From G942493375 sp942493375 (GTDB lineage Bacteria > Armatimonadota > UBA5829), in NCBI GenBank assembly GCA_942493375.1, contig OW818698.1:1798001-1862000 (forward strand): 64,000 bases of DNA, written 5' to 3'. The notes below the pieces were generated by a model. That model was not told the origin of the DNA. It saw only the letters and a list, made by a program, of their open reading frames with translations, and did not search any database. Below are positions 27,214 to 36,362 of the stretch, in pieces. Numbering within the stretch: the first letter of the stretch is position 1; each line of letters opens with the position of its first letter. Made by a program: the position numbers and the translations under genes.

Positions 27214-28503
27214 TTAGTAACACTGAAGCATAGTCCATACTTTGTCGAAATCATGAGTTGCCAGTGCATCTTTTGGAATCCAGAAGTAGAGACGTCCGGA
27301 ATCACCCCACATCATACCTATTCTCTCTTCTGTACCTATTTGCAGGAGTAACCGCCAGTCGGCAGCACGAACTCCCGGTGACGGATCGTTGTCACCGGAA
27401 TCATTATCATGATGGAAACCTTGTGTCGCTAACTGACACTCCACTTGCATATCGTCCTGGACTATGTCCGGATTTCCCAATAATCGATGGGTAGAATGCA
27501 ACTCGAAATACTCCACCAATGGCTGTGATATATTCTGATACGCTGACATCTCCTGAATGCTCATATCCAGCTTGAATACATCATGGGACTCACTTGCTGG
27601 AAAGCTGTCTTCCTGAGAAAAACTGACGCGGCAGTTACCAAACCTGGCTTCCTGCGGAAGGTTCCTGGGTGCTTTTCTCCGGACAATGCTAGTAAGGTCG
27701 CCGTTGAAATAGATCACCTTACAAGAACCCGCGTCAGCAGGATCACTACCCCATGCATCCTGATATGCATCATAGAAAAAATACATCATACCATCGGTGG
27801 GTAGAAGATTATCTATATCATATTTCGCTACATCAGACATTCTGAACTGGGCAATAAACGAGAGAGGATCTGTCCCCCATTTCGGCCAGGGAATATCTAG
27901 AGGCATATCAGGAAGTCCTCCCACTTTGGAAACGCCTAATTCCAGTTCCTCTTTTGTGGGTTCACAGTTGATAATGATGGAGCTGAGACAGAGTGCTAGC
28001 AGATCATCTTCGTATCTGGAAAGACCTGCCAAACGGAGAGCTTGAGCATACTCCTCCTTTGACATTTTTGGTCTCATCTCATCGTCAGGAAAAAGAATCT
28101 CGTTGTCATCGGCACATTCCTCAGGAGTCAGTGCCTGCAAATCATTTTCACTACCGCTCTTCTGCTCTTCCCATTCTTCCAACCGCAATCTTGCAGCAAG
28201 AGTATACAAACTGTCTTCAGAACCTTTTGCATATTTCCGAAAAGTATCAACCGCTTTCATTTCAACAAATGTCTTCAGTAGATATACAGCTGCTGTTAAT
28301 GCAACACTACCTGACTCATGATCCAGTAATTTAGCTAGCTCCTGCACACCTTCTTCTGATTCTCTGAGCTTATCTACAGCCTTTTCATAGCGCTTTTCCT
28401 GTTTCCTGATGTATTTTCTACCAAGAGATTCCCAAATACCTCTATCGTGCTCCAGCAAACCTTCCACAAATTCTTTACAATAGTATTCATAATCCTTAAT
28501 CAT
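27214..28503 (-). CDS. DUF1963 (YwqG-like) protein with DUF2019-like N-terminal domain
   Basis: The product has 429 residues. ATG 28503 is preceded by AGGAG at ten bases; an in-frame upstream ATG at 28542 lacks a site. Residues 30-125 are helical and match DUF2019/HEAT-like repeats (ELAKLLDHESGSVALTAAVY, ARLRLEEWEE). Residues 165-429 match DUF1963: SKVGGLPDMPLDIPWPKW, PLSFIAQFRM, MMYFFYDA and WRLLLQIGTE...GRLYFWI. Members are cytoplasmic proteins without known activity, often found with toxin/immunity or chaperone genes. The gene lies 76 bases downstream of the last gene of the Hsp70/AAA operon on the same strand, so it may be the tail of that operon. Confidence 0.85.
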   Translation of the reverse strand: MIKDYEYYCKEFVEGLLEHDRGIWESLGRKYIRKQEKRYEKAVDKLRESEEGVQELAKLLDHESGSVALTAAVYLLKTFVEMKAVDTFRKYAKGSEDSLYTLAARLRLEEWEEQKSGSENDLQALTPEECADDNEILFPDDEMRPKMSKEEYAQALRLAGLSRYEDDLLALCLSSIIINCEPTKEELELGVSKVGGLPDMPLDIPWPKWGTDPLSFIAQFRMSDVAKYDIDNLLPTDGMMYFFYDAYQDAWGSDPADAGSCKVIYFNGDLTSIVRRKAPRNLPQEARFGNCRVSFSQEDSFPASESHDVFKLDMSIQEMSAYQNISQPLVEYFELHSTHRLLGNPDIVQDDMQVECQLATQGFHHDNDSGDNDPSPGVRAADWRLLLQIGTEERIGMMWGDSGRLYFWIPKDALATHDFDKVWTMLQCY

Positions 28504-28579
28504 CGCTGTGTTGCTCCTCAGATAAAGTAGGTAACTTTTCATTTCCTCGGAATAGTATTATGTATACTGCATTCTCATA

Positions 28580-29701
28580 TTAATCCAGCGTCACAACCGG
28601 TGACGTTCCGGTGGCAAGATATGCTATACGACGGGTATTGGGATCAAAAGCCAATATGTATCCTGAAAGATGGAAAACTATAAAATCTCTCTGCATTATT
28701 GTAGGTGTATTAGCCATCCCGTATATTCCGTATCCAGCCAGACCGAAGGATTCGCTGTGACCATCCGGATATTCTACCCGCAACCCGGATTCATAGGGAT
28801 AACCAGTGCTTGCTGTTAACTTCCGTTGTCCCTTTGGACGCAAATCTACAGCATAATCATTAACTTTTTCCAATTTGCGTTCTCTTGGTTCGGAATCGGG
28901 ACTTATCCAGTAGAGGTTTGATGTCTTTCGGGAGAAGGCTTTTGATACTATCTGCTCATCTCTGGTCTCTTTGAGCTCAACCCAAAGGTCCCATGCGTCA
29001 CTCTTCGGCTGCTGCTTAATGAACAGAGCCCTTGGGTCAGCTTGAATGTTTGAGTTTACCACTTGATCACCTTTACCGCCCAGACCTACTTTGTGCACGA
29101 AACCATCTGAAGAGGATACGTAGTAAACATGCCCATTCATACCTTGGGTTAATGCAGAAGCATCAATTATGTGAGTCCTTGTAACGGCAGTAATATTGCC
29201 GACCAGTAGATAAAGCAACATAAGACCGGCATATGATACTGAGTTCACCAGCACCGAAGCCTTTAACGAACCGTTCCACTTAAGATCACCAAGCAAAGTA
29301 GAATTGCGGATGGCAAGGTATATAAAAGGCAGTTCAATAAAAATCGTAAAGAGATAGGCCAATATCCAATATATCGGTATACCGACTTTGGTGCCCACAA
29401 GAGGATTCGCCCATAGACCAGCAAAACGGTTCAATGGTTCCACATAATGCATAATCAGGGCCCCAACAACAGCCGATACAAAATTAGCTGCAACCATAAG
29501 GCCAAAAATCCTGAAGGAAGCAAGACTGTATCGCTTACTCAGAATCTGAGCCTCAATTAAGGCGATACCGACATTGCCATATATAAGATGGAATACCCCA
29601 AGCCATATAAATGGGGTTCCCATATTAGCCCATGCAGCACTGGAAGCGGTGATGAGTAGAGCTACCAGCATAGTGAAATCAAATATTCTATTTTTTCGCA
29701 T
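28580..29701 (-). CDS. Polytopic membrane protein with C-terminal soluble beta-rich domain, unknown
   Basis: The product has about 373 residues. ATG 29701 stands nine bases after AGG; the in-frame ATG at 29710 almost touches it. Residues 8-185 contain five or six membrane helices (FTMLVALLITASSAAW, FIWLGVFHLIYGNVGIALIE, VAANFVSAVVGALIM, YWILAYLFTIFIELPFIYLAI, VNSVSYAGLMLLYLLV). The remaining 190 residues are beta-rich with propeller-like strands (GHVYYVSSSDGFVHKVGLGG, FIVFHLSGYILAFDPNTRRI) and probably face one side of the membrane. I recognise no family. The gene follows the Hsp70 gene by about 30 bases in the same operon, so it may anchor or receive output from that chaperone system. Confidence 0.78.
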   Translation of the reverse strand: MRKNRIFDFTMLVALLITASSAAWANMGTPFIWLGVFHLIYGNVGIALIEAQILSKRYSLASFRIFGLMVAANFVSAVVGALIMHYVEPLNRFAGLWANPLVGTKVGIPIYWILAYLFTIFIELPFIYLAIRNSTLLGDLKWNGSLKASVLVNSVSYAGLMLLYLLVGNITAVTRTHIIDASALTQGMNGHVYYVSSSDGFVHKVGLGGKGDQVVNSNIQADPRALFIKQQPKSDAWDLWVELKETRDEQIVSKAFSRKTSNLYWISPDSEPRERKLEKVNDYAVDLRPKGQRKLTASTGYPYESGLRVEYPDGHSESFGLAGYGIYGMANTPTIMQRDFIVFHLSGYILAFDPNTRRIAYLATGTSPVVTLD

Positions 29702-29734
29702 AAGTCGCATCCTTTGACCAGTAGCTCGATCCTG

Positions 29735-31330
29735 CTACACCAGTTTCACGACAGGATAATCCTTATTCATGATCCGTCCCGTAGGTAAGTCTTTGACTGT
29801 TATGACCAGCCGCTTGTTTTCATCCAGGTTGAACTCTACTCCGAACCTGGGTTCTCCCTGTTTAGCTGGGGGGTCGGCTAACAGGAACGTGGGGTTGTGT
29901 TCATTCATCCAGAAGTGGGTCCTTCTCTGTTCCTCTTCAGATGAGACCGACACTACCCTCGCAGCGCCGGTGGGGTCGAAGACTAATTCTACCGGGTTTT
30001 CATCCCCCCTCTTACGCTGCTCTCCCATTTCATATATCGCTATACCCAGTTGCTTCTGCTGATCAAATGAGGCTTTGATGGTCATTTTGGCGATTGGAGA
30101 TACACTGGGATAAGATGTCCCACGCTTGACTATTGTCCTGTAGTCATACGCCCCTTTTTCACGGTTTACAAACTGGATTGCATAGTCGTGCTGGATATGG
30201 TCGAAAAAATCAACTCCGGCAACAAATGCAGCACCGCCACGCGCGACTGCATCCAGCGGTCTGTTCAAGTTTACTCGGTCTTTTCCGAATATACGTTGGA
30301 CTGTGCGCTGGACGGATGGGATCATGCTGCTACCGCCGACCATCAACACGGATTTTATTGACTCCTCCGAATAGCCGCGCTCCCTTGCAGCATTCATTGC
30401 CCTGCGGATGACTGAGTCCATCGATGCAAATAAATCGTGCTGGTCTAGAATATCCTCGAAATTGTCTCTGCTAATACTCGCAGATATTGCAGCGCCGGTG
30501 GTTGGGTTGATTACACTTATATCCGCTTTCTCATTGAATGTAAGCCTTTCCTTGAGGCGTTCGCATTCTACAAGCAGCGACCGACTGATCTGCCTGACAT
30601 CTTCATCCATATCACTGCGTCCATTTCTGCGCAGAATATCTTCGAATAGCCACTGGTCTATTACTGACCCACCGATGTCTATGCCTGCTTTACCCAGCAC
30701 TCGACACCTGCGTCCGGCAGTCGCCTGGTCCTCTTCTTCAATCAGCACAATGGCCACATGCAGTGTGCCTCCACCAAAGTCCAGAACCAGATACACATCA
30801 CCCGGTTGAATCTTAACACCATAACCCAGCGCAGCCGCTGAGGGTTCGTCGATCAACCTGAAACGTCTCATTCCAGCCTTTTCAGCTACACCGGTAAGCC
30901 AGTCTTCGTAATGCTCATATGAATCTACAGGGACAGTAAATGCGACCTCATCCTCTGCGGCATTTGTCTGGTTGACGGCAAATGCCAGCACAGCTGTCAG
31001 AAAATCACTCCCCGCATCACAGTAGGATATATCCTTGCCATCTATCTGGAACTTTGCAGGACTGCGGTGACAGATATAGCGTTTCATCCATCGAAAAGTG
31101 CGGGGTGATGCATCGTAAAGGTTCTGCTTAAGCACCTGGTCACCGTGCCAGCGTCGTTTATCTTCACTATAATGGATAAGAGAGGGAACCGTGGATATCT
31201 CCGCACCGGCAATGGAATAATAGTGCCCAAGGTCGGGAATATGCAGAGGAACACCCTCCTGCAATGTCTCATCCCAGACCGCTACAACAGTATTACAAGT
31301 CCCAAAATCCACAGATAATCGTCCAGCCAT
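29735..31330 (-). CDS. Hsp70-family ATPase (DnaK-like, lacking the lid)
   Basis: The product has 531 residues. Actin-fold ATPase motifs are intact: phosphate-1 DFGTCNTVVAVW (8-19), the LIDEPSAAALGYG connect region (159-171), phosphate-2 DFGGGT (184-189) and the adenosine loop MVGGSSMIP (330-337). Residues 380-531 form a beta-sandwich like the DnaK substrate-binding domain (VKRGTSYPSVSP, NKRLVITVKD), but the helical lid and EEVD-type tail are absent, so the protein is about 100 residues shorter than DnaK. The start lies three bases after the GrpE-like gene stop. There is no J-protein gene in the operon. I infer a dedicated chaperone for the proteins encoded alongside rather than the housekeeping DnaK. 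Confidence 0.92.
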   Translation of the reverse strand: MAGRLSVDFGTCNTVVAVWDETLQEGVPLHIPDLGHYYSIAGAEISTVPSLIHYSEDKRRWHGDQVLKQNLYDASPRTFRWMKRYICHRSPAKFQIDGKDISYCDAGSDFLTAVLAFAVNQTNAAEDEVAFTVPVDSYEHYEDWLTGVAEKAGMRRFRLIDEPSAAALGYGVKIQPGDVYLVLDFGGGTLHVAIVLIEEEDQATAGRRCRVLGKAGIDIGGSVIDQWLFEDILRRNGRSDMDEDVRQISRSLLVECERLKERLTFNEKADISVINPTTGAAISASISRDNFEDILDQHDLFASMDSVIRRAMNAARERGYSEESIKSVLMVGGSSMIPSVQRTVQRIFGKDRVNLNRPLDAVARGGAAFVAGVDFFDHIQHDYAIQFVNREKGAYDYRTIVKRGTSYPSVSPIAKMTIKASFDQQKQLGIAIYEMGEQRKRGDENPVELVFDPTGAARVVSVSSEEEQRRTHFWMNEHNPTFLLADPPAKQGEPRFGVEFNLDENKRLVITVKDLPTGRIMNKDYPVVKLV

Positions 31331-31333
31331 GCC

Positions 31334-31858
31334 CTACTCCTCAGCCTTCTCAACGCCGGCTTTACGCAGGATTCGGTTGTTGTATGTCACGCTTGGAATC
31401 CTTACATACACATATTCACCCCGATTGATATAGACATCATTGCTGATGGGCTGATGCAGGTCCGGATCATAGGCCTGCGTATTATCTGTCATTTCACTGA
31501 CCTTGAAGCCTTCTGATTCCAGCGCTCTGATAAGACTGCCTGCAACAGCGATGACATCCCTGGCCTGCACCGGTTTACCTGCTTCAACAAGATAAGCCTG
31601 AGTAGTCAACTGGGCAGCAGGCGCTGCTATGCTGTCAAAAAGCCTTTCCAACCTCGAATCCGTCACTGCAGATATACGCGAACTCTCACCACCGCGCATT
31701 GACTCTATATCCGACCTGAGCCTTGTGACAGTCTCAGCTCGCTCCTGGGATTCCATCTGCAGACGCCTGATTTCACGCTGCATATCGGTATCGAGTTCAT
31801 CATTGCGTTCAATCTTTACAGCGTCTTTTCCGAATATCTTATCTATCCAACTTGGCAT
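31334..31858 (-). CDS. GrpE-like nucleotide exchange factor
   Basis: The product has 174 residues. A coiled coil (REIRRLQMESQERAETVTRL) occupies residues 20-60, and the C-terminal 60 residues resemble the GrpE beta-wing (GEYVYVRIPSVTYNNRILRKAGV). GrpE proteins release ADP from Hsp70. The middle helix region is divergent, so it would be missed by strict similarity. The gene lies directly before the Hsp70 gene (three-base gap) and nine bases after the HEAT/WD40 gene, with GAGAGG before the ATG. Pairing with the neighbouring Hsp70 is the strongest argument for function. It could instead be an unrelated coiled-coil adaptor. Confidence 0.72.
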   Translation of the reverse strand: MPSWIDKIFGKDAVKIERNDELDTDMQREIRRLQMESQERAETVTRLRSDIESMRGGESSRISAVTDSRLERLFDSIAAPAAQLTTQAYLVEAGKPVQARDVIAVAGSLIRALESEGFKVSEMTDNTQAYDPDLHQPISNDVYINRGEYVYVRIPSVTYNNRILRKAGVEKAEE

Positions 31859-31867
31859 ATAGTCCTC

Positions 31868-34081
31868 TCACCCTTCAATCTCTATATCGAACTCCCCGAC
31901 CTGTATCGTGGCAGCTTCACCTATTTCGATGTCATAACGATACCGGTGGCGCAGCACGCACTGCAAAAATGCCAGTGCAGAACGGACATCCTCGGATAGC
32001 ATCATCTCTTCAAGCAACTCAGCAATTGCAGTCAGATCATCATGAAAAGCCCTACCGCAAGGACGGGACAAAAGTCCTGGGATGTCCAGCACGCGCAGGT
32101 CCCAGAGCGACATCCTGGACTGCGAATCCCCCAGGGCCATAAAAAATCCATCAGGAGAGACATGCAGTGAAGTTAAAGAGCCTCCAGGCAGGTCTATCTT
32201 CCCGATAAGCTGCTGGGTTTGTGTCGAAGTAAACCGCAGTTTTCCATCGGTGCTGGCTGAGATGATTACAGAATATCTGGATGGTATTGCCACTCCACAC
32301 ACCGGAGCTGGATGTGCACACAGCTTCTGAGGCACTATACGCTTCCCATTGGCGGAGTAATATTCGTAATCCACCAACTTCTCTCGCATATCTGCCAATA
32401 TGTCCATACCGCTGGATGACTGAGCTTCAACAGATTTGTGCGCTTTACTGTATTCCAGCAGACTACAATACAACACCTGACCGCTCAGATATCCAGCCAC
32501 TAGTTCATTATTGGCTGTTGAAAAGGCTGCACAACTCGAAACGCTGCTGGATGCCCAGGTACTGATTGAAAGGTCTTTTAAATCAGGTAGTGACACGACA
32601 AAACCACCTTTGACCACCAATGCAGCTCTGCCGGCATTGGTGGAAACACATGCAGTCCTCGGCCAGTCACGAAACCTTCGCTCAGCCACCATTTTCCGCT
32701 CCGGTATGCTCCACACCCGGCCATAATGATCTCGCCCCGTTGTCAAGAGCATCGAATTCCCAACCGGCTCCAGGGCTGTCAACGAACCTCTGTGAGTGCC
32801 GAGTTTCAACAACTCACCGTCAGCCCACGTGTAGACCGAACACTGATCAGAACCATTAGTCCTCTCCGAACAGACCAGATCACTGCTCCCGGTAAAATTC
32901 ACATTACCAATTGAGTGTTCAAATCCATTAATCAAAGCATACTGTTCGGCTTTTTGAAAATCCCACAGTGCCACTTTCCGATTACCACTCCCTATCGCAA
33001 TTACAGGCTTGTTGGGAGAGAATGCAAGGTCGTTTATGCGGCCGGAAACATTTGCTGTAGCTCGTTGCAGTGCAGGTGGCAGTGCCCGGGTTATCTGATC
33101 CAACGATAAGATGATCTTGTCCGGGACAATTTCAGCCAACTGGTGATATGTCTGCTTGTCCAGTTCGTCTGCCGGAACCCAGTCTGCACGGATCAGGTGC
33201 TGCATAATCTGTATTCCCCAGCAGACCGAAAGCTCAAATACCAAAGGCCATAGCTTGGGCCACTCCCGGTTGTTCACCAGCATCTGGACCATCATCTCGG
33301 CTTCACTGTCGGACATCTCCACAGCGCGAGACCTATAATCCCCACCGACCACAACAGTCAGGAAATCTGTTCTACCAGTTTTACGAAGCTTGTCTGTAAT
33401 AGAATGGCGCAGTTTCGGTTCGGCAGACTCAAATACAGTCCTCAGCAGTCTTTGGTCAAAGTCCAGGGATTCATACTGCTCCCACTGCTCAGTCAGGAAC
33501 AAAAATGCAGCACGCTGAGCAGCATCGTTAGGAAGATATCCACATTCAACTGCAATCTCAAGTGCTGTTTGATTAGAATCATATATAGCTATCCGGCAGA
33601 GTTCATTTTTAGTGTCCTGCCTACCGAGAGTCCGCAGCATGTCATTTGCAGTATTTGAAATAGTAAGATTTTTATCATCCAATGATTGGAGTAATGGATA
33701 TATATGTTTTATACCAATAGACTTAAAAACATCCGTTCTGCCTTGCAATAGCGCAGTCTGAACGTTTAATTGCAACGGAGCGGATGCCACCCACTTTTGC
33801 TCATTAATGAGTTGCTCAAGAACAGGAATCCTGCGTTCTAACCATAGGTTACAAATATCATTGATTCTTTTAGTAGCATCTACTTGTTTAAGGCGTTCAT
33901 ATGCTATGACACGAACGCGGGAATCAACATTGTCGATAAGAGCCTCTGTGAGTATATTAAGTGCAACATTCCCACCATCGGATGCCAGTGCACGAGCTGC
34001 TCTGCGGCGTAACCATCCTCCGATTAGTGGAATAGTGTTCTTTAGAGACCATCGATATCTTATTAGTTGGAATAAAGTCAA
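31868..34081 (-). CDS. HEAT-repeat/WD40-repeat fusion protein
   Basis: The product has 737 residues and starts with TTG at 34081 after an AGGA. Residues 25-330 are alpha-helical HEAT/ARM-like repeats (ARALASDGGNVALNILTEALIDN, HIYPLLQSLDDKNLTISNTAND). Residues 345-670 are WD40-type blades of a beta-propeller (NDLAFSPNKPVIAIGSGN with KVALWD, LTALEPVGNSMLLTTGRD with GRVWS, CGVAIPSRYSVIISASTDGKLRF, SLHVSPDGFFMALGDSQSRMSLWD). The last 60 residues are helical. Such two-part scaffolds assemble complexes. No catalytic motif is present. Position between the AAA+ gene and the GrpE/Hsp70 genes suggests it is the scaffold or substrate recogniser of this operon. Confidence 0.85.
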   Translation of the reverse strand: MTLFQLIRYRWSLKNTIPLIGGWLRRRAARALASDGGNVALNILTEALIDNVDSRVRVIAYERLKQVDATKRINDICNLWLERRIPVLEQLINEQKWVASAPLQLNVQTALLQGRTDVFKSIGIKHIYPLLQSLDDKNLTISNTANDMLRTLGRQDTKNELCRIAIYDSNQTALEIAVECGYLPNDAAQRAAFLFLTEQWEQYESLDFDQRLLRTVFESAEPKLRHSITDKLRKTGRTDFLTVVVGGDYRSRAVEMSDSEAEMMVQMLVNNREWPKLWPLVFELSVCWGIQIMQHLIRADWVPADELDKQTYHQLAEIVPDKIILSLDQITRALPPALQRATANVSGRINDLAFSPNKPVIAIGSGNRKVALWDFQKAEQYALINGFEHSIGNVNFTGSSDLVCSERTNGSDQCSVYTWADGELLKLGTHRGSLTALEPVGNSMLLTTGRDHYGRVWSIPERKMVAERRFRDWPRTACVSTNAGRAALVVKGGFVVSLPDLKDLSISTWASSSVSSCAAFSTANNELVAGYLSGQVLYCSLLEYSKAHKSVEAQSSSGMDILADMREKLVDYEYYSANGKRIVPQKLCAHPAPVCGVAIPSRYSVIISASTDGKLRFTSTQTQQLIGKIDLPGGSLTSLHVSPDGFFMALGDSQSRMSLWDLRVLDIPGLLSRPCGRAFHDDLTAIAELLEEMMLSEDVRSALAFLQCVLRHRYRYDIEIGEAATIQVGEFDIEIEG

Positions 34082-34128
34082 TATTCGTTCCTATGGCAAA
34101 GAATTTGGGGGGCATCCCAAGAATCTGG

Positions 34129-34209
34129 CATTCTGAGGAACGAAGAATCTGCTTTTCCAATATATCTATGCTTAAGAACAGCAGATTCTTCACTGCGTTC
34201 AGAATGACA
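34129..34209 (+). repeat. Palindromic dispersed repeat, family B (full copy) inside the operon
   Basis: CATTCTGA...AGAATCTGC on the left pairs with GCAGATTCTT...CAGAATG on the right across an AT-rich loop. It lies in the only long gap within the Hsp70/AAA operon, between the AAA+ and HEAT/WD40 genes. Related copies lie at 42896, 45025, 46805, 57361 and 59514. Confidence 0.8.
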
Positions 34210-34234
34210 CAATGACTGTCACTGTTAGGTATCC

Positions 34235-35770
34235 CTAAGACAATCCCCCATCATGGAGTTCTATTTTTATTGGTACAAATTTTTCAACCGCATCCGAAGC
34301 TGCTTCAAATGATGCAGACTGCGCACGGCCCTCTTTCAACCAGTCCCTTAGCATAGTTATTGACTCAGACTGGGAAACAGATAGCGGGACCTGGCGGCTG
34401 AGAGCCAGAAGGATGTCGTCCGTATTGAACTCCCTGTGTTCATTAAATGCCAGATACATAGCCTCAATAATAGACTGCTCTATCTCAGCCCCAACATATC
34501 CCTCTGATGCCTTCGCGCACCGCTGGCAATCAAAATCCTGAGGGATCCTGTTGCGTTTGCGCAAGTGTACAGTGAAGATTTCCTGACGCTCCTCCAAAGT
34601 CGGCAGGTCAAGGAAGAAAACCTCATCGAACCGCCCCTTTCTCAGTAGCTCCGGAGGTATAGCCTGGATGTCATTGGCAGTTGCAACTACAAAACACGGA
34701 GCAGTCTTCTCCTGCATCCATGTCAGGACCGTCCCGAACACCCGGGTACTGGTCCCGCTATCATTTCCACCGCAGGCCAGTGTCTTTTCGATCTCATCAA
34801 TCCATACGATACACGGGGCCACAGTCTCTGCAATTCTTAGAGCCCGCCTGGTTCGTTCCTCTGACTCACCGACCAGACTCCCAAACAGCGAACCAGCATC
34901 CAGTCTGAGCAAAGGCAGTCTCCACAATCCGCCGATCATCTTGGCTGTCAGGCTTTTTCCTGTCCCTGGAATCCCAATCAGTGCAATTCCCTTGGGTGCA
35001 GGCAACCCATAATCCCGGGCTTCCTGGGTAAACGCACGTTCCCGCAGCCTGAGCCATTCTTTGAGAACTCCCAAACCACCAACATCGTCCAGAGTCTCAG
35101 TTATGGAATAAAACTCCAGCGCCTCGCTCTCCCTGATGATCTGTTTCTTCTCCTGGGTAACAAGCTCAATATCGGTATCATCTAACTTGCCATCGCGGAC
35201 GATTGCCTTAGCCAGTGTCCTCTGAGCCTGACTGGCGGAGAGACCTATCGCAGCCTGTAGCAATTTCTCACGTCCAAGAGCAGTCAACTGTAGTTTTAAA
35301 CCAGGTGTCTGAGTCAGACGGTCCAGGACTGCGCTGAGTTCAGCCACATTAGGCAGAGGGAAATCAATTATTACCGTTTCATCTTTGAGCTCGGGTGGGA
35401 TTTTTGCAGAAGGTGCCGTAATAAGTATGGACTTACGGGTAAATTTGAGTTTCTGAGCCACACTTCGCAGTTTGCGTTTTATGACAGCATTATCCCAGCA
35501 CTCGTGGAAATCCTTGAGTATGACCAGAACATCCCCATCGAGTTTGTCGACCTGCTCCAGTGCGGATTTGGGATCTGCTGCAGAAGGAACCGAACATGAA
35601 CCGGTAAGCAGATGGAACCCTTCGGCCACGTCCCACATCAAACACGGACGGCCCATGCGGTCACAGGCACACTTGATTGTCTGCAGGACCCTCTCCTCCT
35701 CAGGTGACACCAGGACCATCAGTGTGAAACGTGCGCGCAAATATACATCGAAATCCTGCTCAAAACTCAT
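34235..35770 (-). CDS. Ycf46-like AAA+ ATPase
   Basis: The product has 511 residues. The N-terminal 220 residues form a degenerate ATPase-like domain (LVILKDFHECWDN, SILITAPSAKIPPEL) as in Ycf46. The C-terminal AAA+ module is intact: Walker A GIPGTGKS (266-273), Walker B IVWIDEIE (321-328), sensor 1 N367 in VVATANDI and arginine-finger LLRKGRFDE (376-384). The second half resembles FtsH/Cdc48-type ATPases without a protease domain. Its ribosome binding site GGAG lies within the end of the radical SAM gene, four bases away, so expression is coupled. Expected role: ATP-driven remodelling of a protein partner, perhaps one modified by the neighbouring radical SAM enzyme. Confidence 0.92.
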   Translation of the reverse strand: MSFEQDFDVYLRARFTLMVLVSPEEERVLQTIKCACDRMGRPCLMWDVAEGFHLLTGSCSVPSAADPKSALEQVDKLDGDVLVILKDFHECWDNAVIKRKLRSVAQKLKFTRKSILITAPSAKIPPELKDETVIIDFPLPNVAELSAVLDRLTQTPGLKLQLTALGREKLLQAAIGLSASQAQRTLAKAIVRDGKLDDTDIELVTQEKKQIIRESEALEFYSITETLDDVGGLGVLKEWLRLRERAFTQEARDYGLPAPKGIALIGIPGTGKSLTAKMIGGLWRLPLLRLDAGSLFGSLVGESEERTRRALRIAETVAPCIVWIDEIEKTLACGGNDSGTSTRVFGTVLTWMQEKTAPCFVVATANDIQAIPPELLRKGRFDEVFFLDLPTLEERQEIFTVHLRKRNRIPQDFDCQRCAKASEGYVGAEIEQSIIEAMYLAFNEHREFNTDDILLALSRQVPLSVSQSESITMLRDWLKEGRAQSASFEAASDAVEKFVPIKIELHDGGLS

Positions 35771-35774
35771 TAGT

Positions 35775-36359
35775 TCATTCTCCAGTTATCTGTTTAAAAT
35801 CGAGCGGGTCAATACCGGTGATCATTATCTGCCCATCATCAGATATTATCACTTCACCAGAAGGGATTATTGCCAGGTCATTTATACTATATCTATCAGT
35901 CAGGAAATGGACAGTCTGGTTAGTTGATCCTAACAACCCGGTTGATGAGCGTAAAGCTTGTTCATACCGTCCAGCAATCAGTACGTCCACACACGCCAGC
36001 AGCTCATCCGAATGCTGCATCCTCGATATCTCATCCCAGCTATATCCGGTAAAAAGCAGGATAGAGAGATCCGAATGTTTTTTGATATAGCCAAGGAAAC
36101 AAGTCAACGCATCGATCTGTTCAAGAGGTTCACCACCACTTATGGTTATTCCCTCTATGGAATCACCAAACGAAATAACTCGATTACATAAGTAACTAAC
36201 TGTAACACGTTCACCAGAATCAACCGGATGCGTTTCCGGATTGAAACAGCCAGGACAATTGAGTGAGCACCCCTGTACCCAGATAACACACCGGCACCCG
36301 GGGCCGTTGGAATCACTCTGTGGAATGAAAGCATGCAGTTGCAGGTAGATTTCATCCAC
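35775..36359 (-). CDS. Small radical SAM (4Fe-4S) activase-like protein
   Basis: The product has 194 residues, starting with GTG at 36359 nine bases after AGGGG. C31, C35 and C38 (VQGCSLNCPGCFNP) form the CxxxCxxC site that binds the SAM-cleaving [4Fe-4S] cluster; GGEP at 75-78 binds the SAM amino group. The size and the WVQGC...CFNPETH pattern resemble NrdG/PflA-type activases and the 4Fe-4S single-cluster proteins. There is no SPASM domain and no glycyl radical enzyme gene in the window, so the usual activase partner is absent. It lies between the DUF2997 gene (three-base gap) and the AAA+ gene, so one of these neighbours could be its target. Confidence 0.9.
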   Translation of the reverse strand: MDEIYLQLHAFIPQSDSNGPGCRCVIWVQGCSLNCPGCFNPETHPVDSGERVTVSYLCNRVISFGDSIEGITISGGEPLEQIDALTCFLGYIKKHSDLSILLFTGYSWDEISRMQHSDELLACVDVLIAGRYEQALRSSTGLLGSTNQTVHFLTDRYSINDLAIIPSGEVIISDDGQIMITGIDPLDFKQITGE

Positions 36360-36362
36360 AGA

